From Cutaneotrichosporon cavernicola (lineage: Eukaryota > Basidiomycota > Tremellomycetes > Trichosporonales > Trichosporonaceae), in contig NC_083398.1 of NCBI RefSeq assembly GCF_030864355.1, positions 744,001 through 808,000 of the forward strand: a stretch of DNA of 64,000 bases, written 5' to 3'. A program made the translations under genes and the position numbers. How positions within the stretch are numbered: position 1 is the stretch's first letter; each line of letters begins with the position of its first letter. Of this stretch, positions 43,479 to 54,611 are shown in pieces. The notes beneath the pieces were generated by a model. It made no database searches. It saw only the letters and a list, made by a program, of their open reading frames with translations, and was not told where the DNA came from.

Positions 43479-46160
43479 ATGGCAACAGCGCCGCCCCGCC
43501 GGCAAAGCGGCGCGTCGCTTATGTCGCCGACGCCAGCTGGGCCATCCTTCCGCCGCTCGCCCATACCCCGGCGGCCATCCACCATGACCCAGAACTCGGA
43601 CGCTTCCTCCCGTGGACACAGACGCCGCCCTGCGCTCGGGAAGGAGGCACCGGAAGAGGTAGACTGGGCTGTAGTCGAACCAGACGACGTGTTCCGCCGC
43701 CTCCCCGTGCACGAGGTCAAGCGTGTCGAGGCCAAGATGCGCGCCGACGCGCTCAACAAGCAGTCCGAGCTCCGATCCATGGTTGGCACGCGGTACCGCG
43801 ACCTCCTGACCTCCGCGTCACAGATCACTGCCCTTCACAGCTCGTCGCTTAGGCTCAGTAGCAGCTTGAAGGCTGTAGGTACGGCGTGTGCCAACCCCGC
43901 GGTCGAGGTTCCCGAGGTCGAGGGCGAGGGCGTTTCGGAACTCTTGCCTGTAGCGGCTCACGTCAAGCTCCTCCTCGACACGCCGGAGGCGCTGTACTCG
44001 CTCCTCGCACACCATGCGTTCCTGAACGCCGCGATGTTATGGCTGCTCGCTCGTATCGTCAAAGACGGCCTGAACGATATGCCCGAGGAGGTCAAGGGCG
44101 TGAGTCCACAGCCCCGCTCCTGCTCACCCCAGCCCTACGTCGCCCTCATGCAGAAGCAATGGGAGGCCCTCCTCCCATTCCGTGGGCAAATCGTGTCGCG
44201 AGCCACATCTGCTCTCCGTGCTCGCGAACTCCTCGAGAAGCAGCACACAGCAGACACACTCCTCGCCCTGATCATCCTCGACGGTCTCAGTGTCGACGAC
44301 GCACTCGAGCTCCTCCTCAGCCAGCGTCTCCGCGCCCTCCGAGACATCCTCGCTCACTCTTCCGGAAGGAGGAGGTCCTCAGCCCGTCGCGAGTCTGTTA
44401 CCGCCAAGGAGCCACCAAAGGATGTGGACAAGACGCTCGCGGAGGCTCTCCTTTGCATTCTGGATGCGGAGGGGCTCGCACACGCGCTCTTCGAGTCACG
44501 CCGCCGCGCAGACGGCGAGAGTCTGATTCAGGAGGCGATACGCCTTGTCCAGGCCGGTGACGAAACACCAAAGCCCACGCCAAAGAGCCACAACCGCCGG
44601 GCGTCGCGCATCGCCTCCATCTCCCTCCCCCTCCCCCCAATTTTCCGGTCCGCCTCTGGACCATCAACCAGCGCCCGGCGCGTGCTCTCGACCCTCCCTG
44701 CCTCCCAGATCCTCCTCCGCTACCTTCCCACTACCGTGACAGGCTTCACGCCTTTCATCGCGCCCTCCCCCGCCCCACTCCTTTCCGACCGCCTATCTCC
44801 ATGGGAGAGCCAGGTCGTCGCCGTGCTCCGCGAAGCTGTGCCCGCATGGCTCGCAGGTCTCACTTCAGTGGCGGATGTGTGGGCCCTCCGTGCCGCGACA
44901 CGCGACCTCCTCCCCGACAAGGGCATGGGGTCGCGCATCCGCGACGCCCTCGAGGACGAGTGGGGTGCGCGCGTACAAGCCATATGGACGGCCAAGCTCG
45001 ACGCGCTCGTCACCGGGGCACGGGACGCCGTTCAAACGGCTGCGGACAAGATCCGCTCCGGTGCTGAGGTGCAGGACAACGATCCAGCGACTTACACGTT
45101 CGCGGACGTGGCGTTCCCGAGCGCGTCCGCGCTCGCGGGTTCCAGTGGAGCTGGGTTCGCCACTTTCCTCCGCAACCTGAAGAAGCGCGCGGCGCGTCGC
45201 ACACCCCTCCTCGACTCGGTACTGGACGGCCTGGAGGCCGCGGCGGACGACATCGCAGCGGACCTCGCTGGTCTCCCCAAGAACTTGGGAGATGACTACA
45301 GGAGTAAGCTGGGCGGTGCACTCGGAGCGCTCGTGCACGCGCTCAACGACGCGCTCTCCGAGGCGGGCGGACACAGAGACAAGACTGGCAGCATCGAGGC
45401 CGAGCTCTTCATCGGCAGGATAGCCCTCTTCCTCGCACACGCGAGTCCGTTCCTCTCAGACCTCGGTGCGGACGAGTCCGATCTGCCAAGGGCGCAGGTC
45501 GCGCTGATGGAAACCCACACCGAGAGCACAGTACAGTGGCAGGCTGCGGCGGTTGACGCAGCTCGGGCCGCCATCCTACCGCTATTCGACGTGCATCGTG
45601 GACCAGCGCAAGTCCGAGCGTCTTGGCAAGGGCCTCACCCGACCGCGCCGAGCCCACAACTCCTCACGTCGCTCACCCTTCTAGTTGCGGCTGTGCGGCG
45701 TCTAGGCGTGCCACCGGTCGTAGAGCTTGACAGTGTGCCGCGCCTCCTCCGTGCCTTCCGGACCGAAGCACGCGATTTGGAAGGATGGGAGGCGTCTTCG
45801 GGCGAGGGCGCAGGTGAACTCGCCGCCCAATCGGCATTCGACCTCGCCTTCCTCGACCTCTTGACTGGGGACGACATTAGCTCGGATCCTATCATCAAGA
45901 GTCTGCTCGACGACGTTGCTGGCGACTTTGGCCAACGCTTGCCCGAACTCGTGGGCGAGGCCCTCCGGCGTACACAGGTCGTGCTTCACCCTCTTGTCGA
46001 GCATCTGGTCCCTGCTGAACGGGGGAAACGCGAACGCACCGGCGCCCTCCTCCGCCTTGGGGCGCCGGCACTGCGCGGCGGCGTTGGAGCCGAGTTTAAG
46101 AGTCCGCTCGCGGTTGCGAGGCCAGGGAAGCGGTTTGGTATGCTGTCTATCGTTGCGTAG
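43479..46160 (+). CDS. COG1: Conserved oligomeric Golgi complex subunit 1
   Basis: Subunit of the COG tether for retrograde intra-Golgi transport. 893 codons are open, but 44100-44132 is a 33 nt in-frame intron (GTGAGT ... GCTCACCCCAG); removing it joins a helix to PYVALMQKQWEALLPFRGQI, a segment conserved in Cog1, and leaves 882 residues. The Vps51/Cog1 N-terminal helix reads DDVFRRLPVHEVKRVEAKMR, then SMVGTRYRDLLTSASQI. The preceding 60 residues are disordered and Arg/Pro/Ser-rich. The rest is mostly helical. It converges on the next minus-strand gene, 591 bp away. Confidence 0.88.
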   Translation: MATAPPRRQSGASLMSPTPAGPSFRRSPIPRRPSTMTQNSDASSRGHRRRPALGKEAPEEVDWAVVEPDDVFRRLPVHEVKRVEAKMRADALNKQSELRSMVGTRYRDLLTSASQITALHSSSLRLSSSLKAVGTACANPAVEVPEVEGEGVSELLPVAAHVKLLLDTPEALYSLLAHHAFLNAAMLWLLARIVKDGLNDMPEEVKGVSPQPRSCSPQPYVALMQKQWEALLPFRGQIVSRATSALRARELLEKQHTADTLLALIILDGLSVDDALELLLSQRLRALRDILAHSSGRRRSSARRESVTAKEPPKDVDKTLAEALLCILDAEGLAHALFESRRRADGESLIQEAIRLVQAGDETPKPTPKSHNRRASRIASISLPLPPIFRSASGPSTSARRVLSTLPASQILLRYLPTTVTGFTPFIAPSPAPLLSDRLSPWESQVVAVLREAVPAWLAGLTSVADVWALRAATRDLLPDKGMGSRIRDALEDEWGARVQAIWTAKLDALVTGARDAVQTAADKIRSGAEVQDNDPATYTFADVAFPSASALAGSSGAGFATFLRNLKKRAARRTPLLDSVLDGLEAAADDIAADLAGLPKNLGDDYRSKLGGALGALVHALNDALSEAGGHRDKTGSIEAELFIGRIALFLAHASPFLSDLGADESDLPRAQVALMETHTESTVQWQAAAVDAARAAILPLFDVHRGPAQVRASWQGPHPTAPSPQLLTSLTLLVAAVRRLGVPPVVELDSVPRLLRAFRTEARDLEGWEASSGEGAGELAAQSAFDLAFLDLLTGDDISSDPIIKSLLDDVAGDFGQRLPELVGEALRRTQVVLHPLVEHLVPAERGKRERTGALLRLGAPALRGGVGAEFKSPLAVARPGKRFGMLSIVA

Positions 46161-46751
46161 CGATGCATGTTGCTTCCCAGATGACACGGCGTCGTCGTGT
46201 TATGGATAGACATGGAGCGCTGACGGATGAAGATGGACAGTGCCGTGGGGGATGGCTGTGGTTGCGCTTTCACAGGGCTGTTGCTGTTCATCCAGGAGTG
46301 TGAACCACGCGTGAAAGTGTGTAACTTCCGATTCTGTCCGTGTACGAAGCTCTCACTGTCTACAGCTATGTTCAGTTCCCATGTGAACGACGCCGAAAGA
46401 CACTCATATGGTGTTCCGATCACAACGCTGTTCAGAAGGTTGAGTCGCCGAGTTACACCAAGCCCTTGGACCCGAGAAACTGCTGCCGCTCAGACGACCC
46501 GCACGAAACCCATACATCACGCGGGGGCTGTTGAAGTCAGATACAAATCCAGGATTTACGTTCGATATACTTGTCTCATGTTCGTGATCACAGTCCCCGT
46601 CTCGGTATCCTAGAGTCAGCTGCTTACGTGAACAACAATGGAGCTCACTTATCCCATCCGTCGTTCGCCCTGAAAGCTCTGGCGTCAGCTGACAGCAACT
46701 CCGGGAGCTCACCTCGCAGACCATCGTTTGTCGTCTCGTTGACCGCGTTCA
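46161..46751. other. Convergent 3' region
   Basis: 591 bp between the COG1 stop and the stop of the next minus-strand gene. Only non-conserved short frames are present. Confidence 0.4.
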
Positions 46752-49457
46752 CTACCCGTTCTTCGGCCCAACACCACCCCTGACGTGCACACTCAAGCGC
46801 CACGAGTCAGCCCAGTCATCGTCGTCATCGTCGTGGTGGTCGGCCGGCCCAATCGAAGGCCCGGGGCCGAGCGAGCGTGGTGTCGCGTAAGGGTTGACAC
46901 CACTCCGGGGCTGGTACGAACTCGATCCCCCGCGAGAATGGGGTGGGTCGAAGTATGGCGCCGGCCGAGAGCGATGAGGCGTCGAGTCGGGGTAGAGCCC
47001 GTTCTGCTCAGGGCTTGGCTCGCCCATGCACTCAAGAACACGCATGTTTGACGGCACGTAACCGCGCTGAGTTGTGCTGCTGGACTCGGCAGCTGGCTGC
47101 TGGCTGAGGGCGCTCGGGGTCCACTTGGTGATGGTGACCCCGCCGGTGTACAAGGACGGCTCGTTGTTTGACGGTGGAGACTGCGCAAGCGGGTCGGGCT
47201 TCTGAGACGGCAGCTTGCGGCCCGAGAGCAGGTTGATTGGGAGGCGGAACTTGGAACTCTTGCCTCGCGACAAGTTGGGGTGTATCGTGACCCGCTGGCG
47301 TTTGGTTGGGAGCGTCGACCACTCCTCGTGGGCTGGTGGAGGACTTGGCGAGCCGAGGACCTTGTGCCATGAGCCCGCGAGGGGCTTGCTCTCACGTCGT
47401 TTGGCCTGAGTGTATGCGTGAGTGGGCGTGATGGGGCCCTTTGCGTTGGCGAGAGACCTAGGGCTGTAGTCAGAAGAGCGATCAGTGCGCCCAACAGGTG
47501 CTCTGAACGGAGTGCGGTACGCATCCGAGGTGATGGTCCTGTGATGATGGTGTGTACTGTATTGCTGGGGTGGGCTGTATTTCTTCGGTGCAATACGGGT
47601 AGGGGCTCTCATCGACATCCCGTGGATTGTGCCCTTGCGGGTGAACAGGTCGTTTGGGGATGGAACGCGAGCAAGACGAGTGGGAGCTCTTGCTACGCTT
47701 CCACACTCGCCTCGGCTCTGTGGGTCGTACCGGTCGCCAGGCAGCCTCTGAACGTGGTTGTGGCCTCCGGCCAGGCTCGACGGCCCATGATTGACCTCGA
47801 CGTCGTAGTCCTGTCGCCGTTCCTGACCCCAGAGACCGTCCACCCCACGATCGGTGGGTTGCTGCCAGTCTTGATCGGCGAATTCGTGCCCACTGTAACC
47901 GTCCTGCTGGGGGCCATCTTGACCAGCCAAGTCCGGGTTGCGATCGCTGGGTCCAGGTTGCCTATCGTTCGCGTAACCGCCGTACTCGCCCGTCTGGTCG
48001 TCCTGCTGCCAAATGGGACGCTGCTTGTACATGAAGACGACGTCTGTCCCCAGATCGATAACATCGTGTTCAGGGCGCCCGTCGAGACCAGGCCGATCGT
48101 AAAGGCCGTGATGCATGGGGAACGCCGTCTCAACATCTCTCTGGGGAGGTTGGTAGGTGTTTCCGTGGGGCGCAGAGCGCTCTGGAAGCAATGAAGCCTT
48201 CTTGGACTTTGCACCTGAAAAGTCGTGCTCTGCAGCGAGCGTCTCCAGGAGCTCAACGGGGTTGTGACGCACAGCAATCGGTTGTATTATCCTATTAGGC
48301 TTAGGGGACCTGACGTGGCCCCGATCGGAGGAGAGGCTCTTGTTGCGAGGACTTGTGTTAACAGTGGGGTCAGGGGAGGTGATGTCGATGATCGCAGGTG
48401 GGCGCGTCGCTGCTGCCAAAGGGGGACCGAACTTCAACATGCTGACCGGAAGGTCGGCTGGCCTCGCCGAAGTCTTGAAGGGCCCAGGGGTGGGTCTCGA
48501 TAACCCAGCGGTCGAGGTGAGCTTGGACTTGGTGACAGGCTTGGAAGGACCACGATTCTTAAGCATGCCAAACTCCTTGTAGAGGGCAGCGGAGAGGTCG
48601 GGGTTGGTTGACTCGGTTTCCGCTGGTGATGGCGTTCTAGAAGGCGGAGGTGCCTTCGCCTTCGTCTTGTGCCGGTAGCCGCCAATGAGGGCATCGAAGT
48701 CGAGCTTGGTCTGGGGAGGCTTGAATGAGCCAGCCGACCCCCTGGCCGGAGCATCAATCGAGGTCGTAAGGGGACTATCCTTCTTGGCCGGCTTCTTCTT
48801 CGGCAAAGAGCGCTGGCGCTCCAGCCCAGCTAGGATGGGAAAGTCAGAGTGGGAGGTGATAGTGGCTACATGTCAGCTGTAATCTGTGTCAAGAAGCTCA
48901 CGGAGCCTGTGGAACTCGACCTTGTCGTCCGAGTTCTTGCATTTCTTGCGCTTGGGCGGGGCCTTGCGCGCTGGCACATCCTTCCTCACCTCCTTCTTCG
49001 GCTTGCTCTTCACCTCACTCTGTTCCCCCTGTACCCTCTTGCCTTTCTTGCGAATCGGGCCCGCATCGAGCGCCGTCCCGCTGCTGTCCGTCCACCCGGT
49101 GTTCATCGTGCGCCGTTTCTTCGGCGCCGAGGTTCTCGGGTCGTCGACGATGAAGGGAGATTCATCCGAGCCGTCGGCGGTACGGATAGACCCACCAACC
49201 CGTCCCTTCTCGCGTGCGCTTGTTCTCACCTTCTGCGCCTGCTGCTGCACGCGGAGATTGGCCAGCGTGAAAGGCGTCTCCTTGACGATGGCGTGGTCCT
49301 CGCGCCGACTGAGGTCGAGTTCGTTTGCGAGGTCGTTGTCGCGCGAGAGCTGGACGAAGCCATTTACGGTCACAAACTCGTCTGCGTTAGAGGAAGTGGG
49401 GGAGGGGGTGCGAATGATGCCGGCGTTCCAGGGATCGTTGCCCTCGTCGCGCGACAT
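46752..49457 (-). CDS. 877-residue disordered, probably nuclear protein
   Basis: Family not recognised. Exons 48902-49457 and 46752-48829 (minus) with a 72 nt intron give 877 residues. The N-terminus has conserved-looking blocks (DPWNAGIIRTPSPTSSNAD, FVTVNGFVQL, KETPFTLANLRVQQQAQK), then basic clusters APKKRRT, RKKGKR and PPKRKKCK that look like nuclear signals. After the intron comes KPPQTKLDFDALIGGY, which resembles a PCNA-interacting motif without the aromatic pair. The remainder is low in hydrophobics and rich in Pro, Ser, Arg and Tyr. The C-terminus holds DDDDDDWADSW, an acidic-Trp block. A DNA-repair scaffold would fit, but that is inference. It shares a 390 bp divergent promoter with TAF5. 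Confidence 0.75.
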
Positions 49458-49847
49458 CGTAAGAAATGAGAGTGAAGAGAGTGAGTGCGATGGGACAGAG
49501 GAGATGAGAGATCAGTGGAAGGAAGGAAGGAAGGAAGGAAAGTGATAGGAGAGAGGGTGAGTCAACCGAGCAGCAATACGATGAGGAAGGTTGTGATGCA
49601 GAATGAGAGGGATACTAGTGTGATGGAGGAAGGCGTAGAAGCAGCAAATGTCAGTCGCGTGCATTGATGAATGGAGCTTGTTGTACGGTCACGTGACTGT
49701 TCACCCCTCCACCCTCCGCCCGCCATGCAAAGCAACGTCTCAACAACACTTCTCCATTCACATCAACCAACAAACCTAGACTCAAACAGTGCATCCACAC
49801 CGCCACGCGCTCACAGCTACCTCTGGGACATCCACGCACCTTCCACC
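49458..49847. promoter_or_regulatory. Divergent promoter, 877-residue protein / TAF5
   Basis: 390 bp between two outward-facing starts. A (GGAA)n run at about 49517-49540 is on the left side. No known element is assigned. Confidence 0.45.
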
Positions 49848-52356
49848 ATGTCAGACTCTCCGGCTCCGGCAGCCGGCGCGGCCGCTGGCCCGGCACGCGC
49901 GTCCGCAGAGCTCCTGCCATCCGCGGTGATGGAATATCTCCAACAACACGGTTTCGACAAGGCTTTGCAGGCACTACAAACAGAGCTGCAGCAGACTGGC
50001 GGCGAGAAGGAAGCGGATGGCGAGGCGGAGCCTATCGCCAACGCCAATCTGGAGGCGGTCTTCCGCGCGCCGGGCGCGATCCCACTCGAGACGATGGTTA
50101 AGCGCAACATCCCGCAGGCCACGACCGTCTCAGTCTCGACTATGTCTGATCGGATTACGCCCGAGTTCATCGCGCAGTCCAAGTACATCATCGAGAAGCT
50201 GCAGGCGCGCCTCGAGGAGCAGGCGGATGCTGAGGAGGGCCGCGCGTCCGGCATGAGCCAGGCGAGCTTCATCGACCCGAGTGACCGCGTTGAGGGGTAT
50301 AAGCGCTACCGGCGATGGGTTAGCGACGGCCTCGACATGTGGAAGGTGAGTGTGGGTTGGGATGCGCTGACGGGAGTTCGAATTGGACAATGTGTCGTTC
50401 CCATTGTTCGCGCACACCTTCCTGGACCTGATCGACTTTGGGTTCACCGAGGCCGCGCAGAAGTTCTACAAGGACAACTGCGAGCACCACAGGGTATCCC
50501 ACTCGTCAGAACTCTCGTATTTGGCCGGCATCAACGCACCGCACCAGATCCTGCTGGACCCGTACTGCCAGAGGTTGCGGAGTGAACGGTACCAGCTTCC
50601 GATGTCGCGCAACTCATTCGCGCTGCTCGTGCAGTGGCTGAGCGGATCGGGGCTCGACGAGGAGTGGGAAGCGGGGCTGCACAGTGCGCCAGGACGTGCG
50701 AAAGAGGCTGTCCGCGCGATTGTGCACCAGCGCCTTGACGTCAAGGGTGAGTAACCACTCAGCTGAGCTGATGCAGTCTCCGACTCTGGGATGCCAGTGG
50801 ACAAGATCTCGATCGCATCAGCCTCTGGTCTGTTGGCAGGCCTGCTGCCGCCCGCTACAACTGCGGACGAGTTCAACGGAGCTACGCAGCTCAAGTTGGG
50901 CCAGCCAGCCATGCTGGACAAGTTGAAAGAGGAGGTGATTCGTGTTGTGCGGGAGGAGGACGAGGCAGTGAACGGTGCACCCGACACGCCAGCAGACTCA
51001 ACGATCAACGGCTACGCCAACGGGACGGACGCGAACGGCGACGTGGAGATGGCCGACGCGCGCTCGCCAGCGAAGCAGGTCAAACTCGAGCCAGACGCGG
51101 ATCCAGATGTCGTCGCGCCTGACCCGACAGAAACGTTACCCCCGCAGGCGACGTTCTACAAAGTCACGGATGTCAAGCGCGAGGTCGAAGCGGTGCGCGA
51201 CAAGCGCAAGATGATCCGCCTTGGCGCGTCGGGGGAAGACAGCACCGGCACCTCCACAACGTTGCCGTCCATCGTTGCGTTTACAATGTTCGACGGCGGC
51301 GAGAACATCACGTCGGTCGAGTTTAGCCCAGACTCGAGCCTCATCGCGGCGGGCTCTGCGGAGAGCACTGTGAGGTTGTGGAGCTCACGGGGCGAGAAGC
51401 TCAAGGCGAAGTCGCTGGACTCATATGGCAGCATCATCGAAGACGAGGGCATGGCGATGCGCAAGCTGGTCGGACACTCGGGTCCTGTATACTCGATGTC
51501 ATTCGACCCAATATCCGGCTCAGGCGGGCCACCGCACGCCCTCCTCTCGTCGTCCCAGGATGGAACAGTCCGCCTGTGGAGCATGGACACGTACAGCAAC
51601 TTGGCTGTTTACCGTGGCCACGGGCGCGAGGCAGTGTGGGATGTGGAGTGGGGTCCCTTCGGCGTGTACTTTGCCTCTGCGAGCCGCGACCGCACTGCGC
51701 GGCTGTGGAGCTCGGACCGGCTAACCCCCCTACGGATGTACACGGGACATCTCGGCGATGTGAACGTGAGTTCTCACTCTGTCCGTTGCTAACTTGAGTG
51801 CGTAAAGTTCCACCCGAACACGATGTATCTCGCGACGGGCTCGAGCGACAACTCCTGTCGGTTGTGGGACGTTCAGCGGGGCGCGTGTCTACGTCTTTTC
51901 CTTGGCCACACGGACGCCGTCACGACACTCGCAATCAGCCCCGACGGCAAGATGATGGCGTCCTCGGGTCTCGACTGCTCAATCTACCTGTGGGACCTGG
52001 GGAGCGCGCGCCCGATCAAGAAGATGAGCGGGCACACTGGGCCTGTGGAGAGTCTGTCTTTCAGTGCGGAGAGCAGCGTCCTCGTCAGCGGTGGGCTGGA
52101 CTGCACCGTGCGCTGCTGGGACGTCAAGAGTGCCGGCGGACCGCGGCCGCGTGGATACAACGACCCGTTCCAGGGTAGCAATGGGGCGTTACCCATGGGT
52201 CCCGGCGAGTTGGAGTGGGAGGGCCTGGGCCAGACTGCCGACCTGCTGGGTACTTATACAACTAAGCGTACACCCGTGATTAAGACGCACTACACGCCGC
52301 GCAACTTGTGTATGGTGGCGGGCTCGTTTGTGCCGCCGGCTAACAAGGCGGCGTAG
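49848..52356 (+). CDS. TAF5: TFIID/SAGA subunit Taf5 (LisH-WD40)
   Basis: Scaffold of TFIID, shared with SAGA in yeast. Exons 49848-50345, 50377-50746, 50777-51765 and 51808-52356 give 801 residues (yeast Taf5 has 798). A LisH helix pair (LLPSAVMEYLQQHGFDKALQALQ) is followed by the Taf5 NTD2 domain FPLFAHTFLDLIDFGFTEAAQKFY. A disordered acidic linker precedes six or seven WD40 repeats ending in WD-type pairs such as STVRLWS, GTVRLWSMD, RTARLWSSD, NSCRLWDV and CSIYLWDLG. The first intron is 31 nt. The second may end at 50776 (30 nt) or 50797 (51 nt); both keep the frame, and the longer intron drops seven residues. Convergent with RTT109. Confidence 0.95.
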
Positions 52357-52504
52357 CGAGCGGGCGAGCGAGCTTTGAGCGAGCTTAGCGGGCCTAGAAT
52401 TGCTTGGTAGCTGGGAGGCGGAGTCGCGGCAGAGACATCATATCATATGACAGTGGCAGATGCATAGTTGTAGATGCTACAGAGGACAGACATGACTGGT
52501 GGAA

Positions 52505-54088
52505 CTACACGCGCTTCTTCTTGCGCGGCTGGAGCATTGTCACGGTTTCCTCCTTGCGTTTAGGTGGAGGGGCGACGGCCGAGCCAGCCATGGCTTTAGG
52601 CGCGATTCTGGCGGTGCTGGCAGTCCACCCATCCTCGCCGACTTCGTCGATCACGAGTGCCCGCGTCGAAGCGAGCCACATATCGGTACCAGCGTACGCG
52701 AGTGCCCGAGTCCCAAAGTCGGTATTGAGCATGCTAGTGAGGATCCGCTCAACAAGGGGTTTCGAGACGGCGTATGGCGTCCGGGGAGGCTCGTACCGTC
52801 CCACCTCTTCTACGGAGGGACTGCGCTCCTTATCCTCCTTGCTCTCTGGCCCAACGCGTGCGCTAAAGAAACCAGTCACGTCCCCACTGGCACACTCCTG
52901 TCGGAACCCCATACGTTCCCAGAATTCGTCGACTGGGATTCTGGCGAGCGCGCCATGAGCCCTTCGACGCTCAGCCTCGTCCTCGGCCGCCTCGACGTCT
53001 TTTCGGGACCGTTTACCCTCTTTCTCTTTCCCGTCCTTGTGTGTTGCCGGGGTATCGAGGGCAGAACTAACGAGCTCCTCGAGGAACCTTGTCTTCGGAT
53101 CGTCCGGCAACGACGGAATGAGCGTTGCCAAGTTCCTCTTGGCGCGAAACATTGGTACCTGGAATGGCGGGGCATATGTCCATTCCGCCCCTTGGCGGCG
53201 GGCTCCGAGAATACCCTTTGCTTCAGACGCCGAATACGAAGGGAGGAGGTACGCCAATTCCACGTCTCCAACTAATCGGGCCGTGTCTTCAAAGACACTC
53301 TTCCACCATTGACAGAGGCCTAGGCCGCCCAGCACGCGTTTACCACCGCCCTCGACCGAGTTGGGGAAGAGGTATTGGCCTTGGGAGCGGGCGAAGAGGG
53401 TTGCCGTGACTGAGCCGAGTGGGCCGCCGGGTCGCGTTGTGGGTGAGAGGAAGTAGGAGAGGAGGCCGGAGGCGAGGGCGCGGGTTAGGGGGGAGGGAGG
53501 GGCGTATCCGGATGAATCGACTTTGGAGATGTAGAGGATTGAGGTGGGTTCTGGCGAGGGGAGGGTGTATAGGTGTGCGGAGATTGCGGCTGCGAGGACG
53601 CGCGGCGCGGGAGGGTGGGTGGTGGACGTTGGGCTGGGGGTGGGGGTGGGTTTAGTCTGGCTGGTGGGATTGGACTCGGTAGTTGGGGTGGACTCGGCGG
53701 CGGGCGAGGGTTGAGTGGAGGGGATGGACTGGACAGAGATGTTGGGCTGCGCGGGCGCTGTGGAGGACGCGGTAGCGGCAGTTGCTAAGGTGGCGGAGCC
53801 GACCTGTGAAGCGTGAGAAGCGCCAGTCGCCCCTTCCGCCACCCCCGGCGCACCAGAATGCATGACGACGAGATATTCCGTCTCCCAGCAGCGCACGCTC
53901 GCGCTCGGCGCGTGCGGAAAGAGGGCGGTTGTGCGTTTCGGCGCGGAGACGAGGATGGTGAGGCCGAGCTCGGCTGCGTTGGGGAGCGCAGCGAGGTGCG
54001 ACACGAGCGCGTCGCGGAGCCTAGATGAATCAGCTCACTTTACAGACTTGCTGGCTGAATTGGAGACGGAAGCTCACAATGTGGTCAT
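52505..54088 (-). CDS. RTT109: Histone H3K56 acetyltransferase Rtt109
   Basis: Fungal-specific acetyltransferase that, with Asf1/Vps75, acetylates H3 K56 (and K9/K27) on new histones during replication. Exons 54078-54088 (11 nt) and 52505-54020 (minus) flank a 57 nt intron and give 508 residues. ILYISKVDSSGY and the following helix match the Rtt109 core. DDPKTRFLEEL corresponds to the yeast DDPK block holding catalytic D287/D288 and the autoacetylated K290. A Ser/Thr/Pro-rich insert of about 70 residues (near 60-130) interrupts the fold. The C-terminus ends in a basic QPRKKKRV tail. The tiny first exon is chosen because it gives MTTLRDALVSHLAALP, like fungal Rtt109 starts. Confidence 0.9.
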
Positions 54089-54611
54089 TGCCGTATGGAC
54101 AAGTTTGGAATGATGAGAGATGGATGGATGTGGAATGTTGGGTGACTTGGCGCGAAATTAAATGAAGTACACACGACGCGTCGCGTGGCTCGTGCCTTGT
54201 GACGCGCTCTACTCTTATCAACCCCACACGTCCCACACTCTCCATTCATCAACTTCAAGTCTGATAGCGAAATGAAGCTTATCGCCATCAATAGCAGCTC
54301 TCTCAGTAACCCATTCACCACCACACCATCATCCCTCCCTAGTCGTCTTCTTGCAGCGTAACGTGCAATCTACAGCACTACAGCTCTATATCTATGCGAG
54401 GCCCGGCTGCTACAACAGATGACAACGGAATGCTGGTGTTGACTGGGGGTGCGGAGTGACGAGTTGCAGCACAAGCTGGGCACTCAAGTCAAGGTTCTAG
54501 ACATGGGCACCACGCAACACCTTCTTCTTGGCGCGGAAGAGACCGAAGCGCGCGTTCGTCGACATGTCCTTCAGCTCCTTCTTGAATCCTTCTTTGACCG
54601 AAGGCCTGATA
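54089..54611. other. RTT109 upstream region
   Basis: 523 bp between the RTT109 start and the 3' end of the next minus-strand gene. A 29-codon open frame at 54271 (MKLIAINSSS) has no supporting evidence. Confidence 0.4.
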
